From positions 1 through 11,675 of the forward strand of contig CAUEQX010000052.1 of assembly GCA_959020035.1 (NCBI GenBank): a stretch of DNA of 11,675 nucleotides, given 5' to 3'. The notes under the pieces are model-generated. The model did no database searches. It saw only the letters and a list, made by a program, of their open reading frames with translations, and was not told the origin of the DNA. A program made the translations under genes and the position numbers. Positions 7,042-11,675 of the stretch are shown piece after piece. The DNA comes from an uncultured Collinsella sp. GTDB lineage: Bacteria > Actinomycetota > Coriobacteriia > Coriobacteriales > Coriobacteriaceae. How positions within the stretch are numbered: position 1 is the first letter of the stretch; the number at the start of each line of letters is the position of its first letter.

Positions 7042-7096
7042 TCTCGATCTGTAACATCTAACGTCCGAAATCGGCCCTACCCGTTACAGATCGAGA
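7042..7096. repeat. Inverted-repeat unit 3
   Basis: TCTCGATCTGTAAC (7042-7055) pairs perfectly with GTTACAGATCGAGA (7083-7096), and one further G-C pair lies just outside (7041/7097). The inner part of the arms no longer pairs, giving a 27-base loop that contains CCGAAATCGG, a possible inner mini-stem. Confidence 0.9.
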
Positions 7097-7119
7097 CAAA
7101 CGACCGGTCAGACAATCCC

Positions 7120-7168
7120 AACACAAAGAAAGGCTCCCCTCTCGCCCAGTGGACGGGAGGGGAGCCTT
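7120..7168 (-). terminator. Rho-independent terminator of the ABC transporter operon
   Basis: AAGGCTCCCCTC (7130-7141) pairs with GAGGGGAGCCTT (7157-7168) over 12 base pairs, with further pairing towards the tip. On the minus strand the stem ends in CCTT followed by TCTTTGTG, a T-rich tract over about 7129-7122. On the plus strand it is followed by ATATGTG, so it acts mainly for the minus-strand operon. It lies about 70 bases past the ATPase stop codon. A smaller hairpin (7219-7237) touches that stop codon; the rest of 7169-7218 shows nothing recognisable. Confidence 0.85.
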
Positions 7169-7236
7169 ATATGTGACCGCGGCAAAAGGATGGCAATACC
7201 GCAGTCGCCCAAAGGGAGGGCCTGGATGCACCGGGC

Positions 7237-8436
7237 CTAGATTAGGTTCTTGCCAGAGACCTTATCGAAGAGGTGGGTCGCGTTCTTCTCAAACTTGAAC
7301 CAGATGGTGTCGCCAGCCTTGAGCGCGCCCTTGGCCTCGAGGTCGACGACGGGGATAATCAGGACAAACTGGCCGTCGGGAGCGGTCACGTGGACATGCT
7401 CGGTCGAGCCCATGAGCTCGGTCACCTCGACGGTACCCTGGAGCGCGCCCTCCTCGCCCTTGTCGGCAAGCAGGATCTGCTCGGGACGCACGCCGGCCGT
7501 AATCTCCTTCACGTCGCCGCCGTCCCAGTTGAGGGCAAGTTGAGCGCAAGTCTCGGGGGCGAGTGCCACGTTCATATCCTCGGTCTTGACGGTAAAGCCG
7601 TTGCCCGAGCGCACCAGCTGGGCATCGAAGAAGTTCATCTGCGGCACGCCGATGAAGCCGGCGACGAAGATGTTCGCGGGATGGTTGAAGACCTCCTGCG
7701 GCGTGGCGATCTGCTGGACGACGCCGTCCTTCATGACCACGATACGGTCGCCAAGGGTCATGGCCTCGGTCTGGTCGTGAGTAACATAAATGAACGTGCC
7801 CTTGATCTCGTGGCGCAGCTTAATGAGCTCGGCACGCATCTGGTTACGAAGCTTGGCGTCCAGGTTGGACAGCGGCTCGTCCATCAGGAAGACCTTGGGG
7901 TCACGCACGATGGCGCGGCCGATAGCGACACGCTGGCGCTGGCCGCCGGAGAGCGCCTTGGGCTTACGGTCGAGGTACTCGGTAATGCCCAGAATCTCGG
8001 CAGCAGAGCGAACCTTGCGGTCGATCTCGTCCTTGGGAACCTTCTTGAGCTCGAGCGTAAATGCCATGTTCTCGTACACCGTCATATTGGGGTACAGAGC
8101 GTAGCTCTGGAACACCATGGCGATGTCGCGGTCCTTGGGCGCCACGTCGTTGACACGCTTGCCGTCGATGAGCACATCGCCCGAGGTAATGTCCTCCAGG
8201 CCGGCGACCATGCGCATCGTCGTGGACTTACCGCAGCCAGAGGGGCCAACGAGGACGACGAACTCCTGGTCGTGAACGGTGAGGTTGAAGTCCTCTACAG
8301 CGAGCACACCGTCCTCGGTAACCTTGAGGTTGTGCTTCTTCTCCTCGGTCTTCTTCTTTTTGCCAAAGAAGCCTTTCTTTTTTGACTCGTTGTTGGGATA
8401 CACCTTCTGAACATGTTTGAGAACAATCTCGGCCAT
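7237..8436 (-). CDS. ugpC: Sugar ABC transporter ATPase, UgpC/MsmK/MalK type
   Basis: A 399-residue cytoplasmic ATPase that powers a carbohydrate importer; two copies would dock on the EAA loops of the two permeases encoded upstream. Walker A GPSGCGKST (64-72), Q-loop Gln110 (VFQSYALYPN), signature LSGGQ (162-166), Walker B VFLMDEP (182-188) and switch His220 (YVTHDQ) are all intact. The C-terminal third (~240-399) is the OB-fold/TOBE regulatory region, with GVRPEQILL at about 316-324. A Lys/Glu-rich insertion (about residues 17-39) interrupts the first strand region, where relatives run directly from VxKVY to the next strand. The ATG at 8436 is preceded by GAAAGG. The gene is last in the operon, 68 bases after the MalG-type gene. 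The symbol is the family label; ATPases of this type often serve several importers, so it does not fix the substrate. Confidence 0.92.
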   Translation of the reverse strand: MAEIVLKHVQKVYPNNESKKKGFFGKKKKTEEKKHNLKVTEDGVLAVEDFNLTVHDQEFVVLVGPSGCGKSTTMRMVAGLEDITSGDVLIDGKRVNDVAPKDRDIAMVFQSYALYPNMTVYENMAFTLELKKVPKDEIDRKVRSAAEILGITEYLDRKPKALSGGQRQRVAIGRAIVRDPKVFLMDEPLSNLDAKLRNQMRAELIKLRHEIKGTFIYVTHDQTEAMTLGDRIVVMKDGVVQQIATPQEVFNHPANIFVAGFIGVPQMNFFDAQLVRSGNGFTVKTEDMNVALAPETCAQLALNWDGGDVKEITAGVRPEQILLADKGEEGALQGTVEVTELMGSTEHVHVTAPDGQFVLIIPVVDLEAKGALKAGDTIWFKFEKNATHLFDKVSGKNLI

Positions 8437-8453
8437 GTCTCTACCTTTCGATA

Positions 8454-8480
8454 TGCGGCGCCGCGCTGAGGGGCGCCGCA
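8454..8480 (-). other. Intercistronic hairpin between the MalG-type and ATPase genes
   Basis: TGCGGCGCC (8454-8462) pairs perfectly with GGCGCCGCA (8472-8480) around a 9-base loop. No T-run follows on the minus strand, so it is unlikely to end transcription. A role in message stability or in lowering ATPase output relative to the permeases is inference. Confidence 0.65.
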
Positions 8481-8504
8481 GAAACTTGCAAAACAGTTAC
8501 GGCA

Positions 8505-9344
8505 TTAGCCCTTGACGGCACCTGCCACCACGCCGTCGATGATGTACTTCTGACAGAGGATGTACATGATAACGATGGGGATAACGACCATCATGATGCA
8601 GGCCATCATGGGGCCGAGCTCGACGTGGCCGTAGCCGCCGCGGAAGTACTGAATCAAGATAGGAATGGTCTTGTACTTGGTGGAGTCGAGCGTAAGGTAG
8701 GGCAGCAGATAGTCGTTCCAGACCCACATGGTCTCGAGGATGCCGACCGAAAGATAGGTGGGCTTCATGATGGGAAGGACGATCTTAAAGAACACCTGGA
8801 CCGGGTTGCAGCCATCAATCATGGCCGCCTCCTCGATCTCGAGCGGGATGTTCTTTACAAAACCGGCGAACATAAAGACCGCCAGGCCCGCGCCAAAGCC
8901 CAGATAGATAAAGCAGATGTTGAACGGCGTGTTAAAGCCGATACGGTCCGCCAAATTGGACAGCGTGAACATGAGCATCTGGAACGGCACGACCATCGAG
9001 AACACAAACAGGTAATAGAAGAAGTTCGAGATCTTGTTGTTGACACGAACCACGTACCAAGCGCACATGGAGCAGCACACCAAGATCAGCACGACCGACG
9101 TGACCGTGATGATGAGCGAGTACATAAATGCCGAGGCAAAGCCCTGCTCGTTAAGGGCGTGCATGTAGTTTGCGAGGCCGTTGAACGTCTCGGGCGTGAG
9201 CAGATCGAATGCCGTGGTGGTGCTGATTGCGGTCGCTTTCTTAAAAGAATTAAGCGCAATCATGAACACGGGGTAGATCCACGCGAGCGACAGGATCGTA
9301 AAGAAAATCGAGAGCGCGCGGTTGATAACCTTATCGCGTTTCAT
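8505..9344 (-). CDS. Sugar ABC transporter permease, MalG/UgpE type
   Basis: A 279-residue inner-membrane protein forming half of the transport channel. Six hydrophobic segments are visible at about residues 9-31, 73-95, 106-128, 141-163, 193-215 and 246-266. The EAA motif that contacts the ATPase is EEAAMIDGCNPVQVFFKIVLP (171-191) with its conserved Gly178. The C-terminal DGVVAGAVKG is typical of MalG-like proteins. The start overlaps the preceding permease stop by one base (TAATG), and a strong AAGGAGG ribosome site (9355-9361) lies inside that gene, so the two are translationally coupled. The substrate cannot be read from the permease alone. Confidence 0.93.
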   Translation of the reverse strand: MKRDKVINRALSIFFTILSLAWIYPVFMIALNSFKKATAISTTTAFDLLTPETFNGLANYMHALNEQGFASAFMYSLIITVTSVVLILVCCSMCAWYVVRVNNKISNFFYYLFVFSMVVPFQMLMFTLSNLADRIGFNTPFNICFIYLGFGAGLAVFMFAGFVKNIPLEIEEAAMIDGCNPVQVFFKIVLPIMKPTYLSVGILETMWVWNDYLLPYLTLDSTKYKTIPILIQYFRGGYGHVELGPMMACIMMVVIPIVIMYILCQKYIIDGVVAGAVKG

Positions 9345-10198
9345 TACTGCTGCACCTCCTTGGACCTCGTGGCCTTAAGCTGGATCATGGAGATGGCCAC
9401 GACCAGGATGCAGAAGATAACCGCCTTGGCCTGACCAATGCCCTGCCATGCGATACCGGCACGCGAATAGAACGTGTTGTAGATGTTCAGGGCGAGCATC
9501 TCGGTGGAGTGCGCGGGGGCGCCGCCGGTAAGGGCGAGGTTGTGGTCGAACAGCTTAAAGCCGTTGGTGATGGACAGGAACAGGCAGATGGTGATGGTCG
9601 GCATCAGGTTAGGGATCTTAACCTTCCAAAACGTCTGCCATGCCGTAGCGCCGTCGACCTTGGCGGCCTCGATGTAGTCGGACGGAATGGACTGCAGACC
9701 AGCGATGTAGATGATCATCATGTAGCCGACCTGCTGCCACAGGGTCAGGATGATAAGGCCCCAGAAGCCAGCAGCAGAGTTAAGAGCGATGAGCTGGGCG
9801 CCCACGTTGGAGAGCAGGCAGTTGATCAGAATCTGCCAAATGTAGCCCAGCACGATGCCGCCGATCAGGTTAGGCATAAAGAAGATCGTACGGAAGATGT
9901 TGGTGCCTTTGAGCGCCTTGCGGGTGAGCGCCTGCGCAATGGCCAGGGCGATCACGTTGATGAGCACCGTCGACAGGAAGGCAAACGCCACGGTAAAGAA
10001 GAACGACGTGGAGAACTGCGGATCGGACAGCGCGCGCACGTAGTTCTCGATACCGACAAAGTGCGCGTTACTAATGATAATAAACTGGCAGAACGAGAGA
10101 TAGAAGCCCTGGATAAAAGGGATCACGAACCCGATCATAAACGCCAGGCACGTGGGCAGCATAAAGAGCGGCCACCAGCGCTTGAGTGCTTTGCCCAT
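9344..10198 (-). CDS. Sugar ABC transporter permease, MalF/UgpA type
   Basis: A 284-residue inner-membrane protein, partner of the MalG-type permease. Hydrophobic segments are at about residues 10-34, 66-92, 105-128, 145-168, 201-216 and 256-274. The EAA loop reads YIEAAKVDGATAWQTFWKV (175-193) followed by KIPNLMP. It is the short type without the large periplasmic insertion of E. coli MalF, as is usual in Gram-positive relatives. The ATG at 10198 has GAAAGGA about seven bases upstream. It follows the binding-protein gene after 87 bases that include a strong hairpin, and runs straight into the next permease gene. Confidence 0.93.
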   Translation of the reverse strand: MGKALKRWWPLFMLPTCLAFMIGFVIPFIQGFYLSFCQFIIISNAHFVGIENYVRALSDPQFSTSFFFTVAFAFLSTVLINVIALAIAQALTRKALKGTNIFRTIFFMPNLIGGIVLGYIWQILINCLLSNVGAQLIALNSAAGFWGLIILTLWQQVGYMMIIYIAGLQSIPSDYIEAAKVDGATAWQTFWKVKIPNLMPTITICLFLSITNGFKLFDHNLALTGGAPAHSTEMLALNIYNTFYSRAGIAWQGIGQAKAVIFCILVVAISMIQLKATRSKEVQQ

Positions 10199-10218
10199 AA
10201 AAGGGTCCTTTCAATATG

Positions 10219-10254
10219 CAGGGGGCGGGCAAACCAACGTCTGCCCGCCCCCTG
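10219..10254 (-). other. Strong intercistronic hairpin after the binding-protein gene
   Basis: CAGGGGGCGGGCA (10219-10231) pairs perfectly over 13 bases with TGCCCGCCCCCTG (10242-10254), with a 10-base loop. On the minus strand it is followed by CATATTGAAAGGA, with no T-run, so a full terminator is unlikely. Such stems after a binding-protein gene are known in sugar importer operons to stabilise the upstream message and favour the binding protein over the permeases; that role is inferred here. Confidence 0.8.
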
Positions 10255-10285
10255 TCGCTAATCAGATAGCTTGGGCAGCAACTGC

Positions 10286-11602
10286 TTACTCGGAAGCGGC
10301 CTTCTCGGTCTTCCAGCCATCGACGAAGGCGTTCTTGACGCCGTCCCACTTGCTGTTATCGGCAGCGTAGGCAATCAGAGCCTGCTTGAGGTTCTTCTTC
10401 CACTCCTCGGAGGGAATGTAGACGAAGTCCCAAGCGACGGTCTTCTTGCCGTCCTTGGCCATGGCAACGGCCTGCTGCGAGAAGACGTTGGTGGTCTCCT
10501 TGGCGCTCTTGAACGGAGCGGTCAGGCCCATCTTGTCGGCGATGATGCTGGTCGGGGTGTCAGCGGTGACGCACCAATACATGAAGTCCTCGGTGGCCTT
10601 CTGGGCATCCTCGGAAGCCTGGGAACTGACGCACCAGTAGTTCTCGCCGCCGGAGCACAGGCCCTGGTTCTCCTCGCCGTCAACACCGATGTAGATCGGC
10701 ATCATGCCAATCTGATCGTCGGTCATGCCGGCCTTGACGAGGTCAGAGTAGGCCCAAGAGCCGTTCTGGTAGAAGACGGCCTTGCCGGTTGCGAACTCGT
10801 TGGTGGCGTCGTCGCCGGTCTTGGAAGCAAGCTGCGAAGGATCGCAGGTGGAGTCGGTGATGTACAGGTCGAAGATCTGCTTGTAGTTGTCGAGGAACTC
10901 ACCCTTGATCTCGTCGTCCTCCTGGTTGTGCTCCTTCTCAAACTCGTAGTAGAGCGGCATGTTGGCAAGGTGGGTGGTGTAGCGCCAGCTGGAGGAGTCG
11001 TCCATGCCGGCGGAAGTGAAGGCACCCTCGACACCAAGCTCGTCCTTGCGGGCCTGGATGTCGTCGGCACAAGCCTTCAGCTTGTCGAAGGAGTTGATGT
11101 CCTCGGCCTTGTAGCCAGCCTTCTCGAGCAGCTGCTTGTTGTAAATAATGCCGAAGCTCTCCTGAACCCAGTCGATGCACACATCCTTGCCGTCGGACTG
11201 CAGAGCCAGGGAGTCGTCAATGAGCTCACCGCGGAGCTTGGTATCGGACAGGTCGGCGCAGTAATCCTTCCAGTTCTTAAGACCGGTGGGGCCGTTGACC
11301 TGGAACAGGGTCGGAGCGGAGCTCTTGGACATCTCGGACTTGAGCTTCTCCTCGTAGGTGTTGGAGGCAGCGGTCACGATCTTGACCTCGACGCCCTTCT
11401 CCTTCTTATAAGCCTTGGCGATCTCCTTCCACTCCTTGTCGACCTCGGGCTTGAATTGGAGGAAGTAGACCTCGGCAGCGTTACCAGAAGCAGAGGAGCC
11501 GGAGCCGGCAGAACCACCGCAACCCACGAGGCCCAGACCAAGAACTGCAGCCGCGGAACCAGCAAAGCCCAGGAACTGCCTTCTGCTCATTTCGTTCTTC
11601 AT
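10286..11602 (-). CDS. Extracellular sugar-binding lipoprotein of the ABC importer (family 1)
   Basis: A 438-residue solute-binding protein that captures the sugar outside the membrane and delivers it to the two permeases. The N-terminus carries a twin-arginine motif SRRQFLG (residues 6-12), a hydrophobic core and a lipobox LVGC with Cys28 as the lipidated residue, followed by a Gly/Ser-rich tether, so it is likely a Tat-exported lipoprotein. The mature part has the family pattern: EVYFLQF as first strand, a central YNKQLLEKAGY hinge region, and the ATGKAVFYQNGSW segment. At least six cysteines lie outside the lipobox, unusual for an exported sugar-binding protein. The ATG at 11602 is chosen because GGGTGG lies six bases upstream; a GTG at 11620 would add six residues. 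The substrate is unknown; maltodextrin is suggested only by the malQ-glgP neighbours. Confidence 0.92.
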   Translation of the reverse strand: MKNEMSRRQFLGFAGSAAAVLGLGLVGCGGSAGSGSSASGNAAEVYFLQFKPEVDKEWKEIAKAYKKEKGVEVKIVTAASNTYEEKLKSEMSKSSAPTLFQVNGPTGLKNWKDYCADLSDTKLRGELIDDSLALQSDGKDVCIDWVQESFGIIYNKQLLEKAGYKAEDINSFDKLKACADDIQARKDELGVEGAFTSAGMDDSSSWRYTTHLANMPLYYEFEKEHNQEDDEIKGEFLDNYKQIFDLYITDSTCDPSQLASKTGDDATNEFATGKAVFYQNGSWAYSDLVKAGMTDDQIGMMPIYIGVDGEENQGLCSGGENYWCVSSQASEDAQKATEDFMYWCVTADTPTSIIADKMGLTAPFKSAKETTNVFSQQAVAMAKDGKKTVAWDFVYIPSEEWKKNLKQALIAYAADNSKWDGVKNAFVDGWKTEKAASE

Positions 11603-11625
11603 TACAATCCACCCTTTCACACCGG

Positions 11626-11644
11626 GGCGGCACCCTGTGCCGCC
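11626..11644 (-). other. Leader hairpin upstream of the binding-protein gene
   Basis: GGCGGCAC (11626-11633) pairs perfectly with GTGCCGCC (11637-11644), closed by a 3-base loop. On the minus strand it lies 23 bases before the ATG. No promoter is visible between it and the window edge, so the operon may begin, or continue upstream, beyond 11675. Confidence 0.55.
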
Positions 11645-11675
11645 GCCTTCGGAGATTGGCTCGGGGACTTTGCCC

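Larger units (their letters stand above)
6881..7096. repeat. Array of three tandem 55-base inverted-repeat units
   Basis: Three units of exactly 55 bases (6881-6935, 6962-7016, 7042-7096) align without gaps and start 81 and 80 bases apart, with 26- and 25-base unrelated spacers. Each begins near TCTCGATCTGTAACA and ends near TGTTACAGATTGAGA, so each folds into a long hairpin. Units 1 and 3 agree at about 41 of 55 positions; the arms are conserved, and the loop keeps mainly a central AAA and part of its right side. The array fills the gap between two convergent transcripts, outside both of their terminators. Nothing in it encodes a protein. It could be a REP-like or miniature mobile repeat family, protein-binding DNA, or a structured RNA. 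No flanking target-site duplication is evident. Confidence 0.9.

Noticed and set aside
6881..7096. CRISPR array
   Set aside because: The repeats are long inverted units whose arms alternate in orientation with diverged loops, not identical direct repeats with uniform spacers, and no cas genes are nearby.
11603..11620. GTG start adding six residues to the binding lipoprotein
   Set aside because: The ribosome site before the GTG is weak, whereas GGGTGG lies six bases before ATG 11602, and the Tat motif is placed normally from the ATG.

Overview
The window reads as chromosomal DNA from a high-GC gut actinobacterium of the class Coriobacteriia, most likely Collinsella. This is inferred from C/G-ending codon use, the mix of twin-arginine-exported surface proteins with carbohydrate uptake genes, and protein similarity recalled from memory; no database search was possible. 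There are eight intact protein genes and no frameshifts, transposases, tRNAs, rRNAs or CRISPR arrays.

Layout. (1) 1-123 is a non-coding tail with a bidirectional-type terminator. (2) 124-1329 (-) encodes an exported PcsB/CwlO-like coiled-coil cell-wall cysteine peptidase. (3) 1330-1595 is a divergent promoter region with inverted repeats. (4) 1596-2657 (+) is galE, ending in a strong terminator. (5) 2878-4383 (+) malQ and 4512-6779 (+) glgP form a pair for intracellular maltodextrin/glycogen breakdown, ending in a strong terminator. (6) 6780-7236 is a 457-base gene-free gap between convergent transcripts, holding three tandem 55-base inverted-repeat units flanked by one terminator per side. 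(7) 11602-7237 (-) is a sugar ABC transporter operon in the order binding lipoprotein, MalF-type permease, MalG-type permease, UgpC/MsmK-type ATPase. GC-rich hairpins lie in front of the first, second and fourth genes.

How the genes fit together. The transporter would import an oligosaccharide, and the neighbouring MalQ/GlgP pair makes maltodextrin a reasonable but unproven substrate. MalQ rearranges short maltodextrins into longer chains plus glucose, GlgP releases glucose-1-phosphate from the chain ends, and GalE interconverts UDP-glucose and UDP-galactose (possibly also the N-acetyl forms) for the Leloir pathway and surface polysaccharides.

The least explained structure is the three-unit inverted-repeat array at 6881-7096. 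The units align without gaps at 55 bases, start 80-81 bases apart, and show paired base changes in their stems. Their wobble pairs are compatible with plus-strand RNA only. I cannot tell from this sequence whether it is a known family of Collinsella intergenic repeats.
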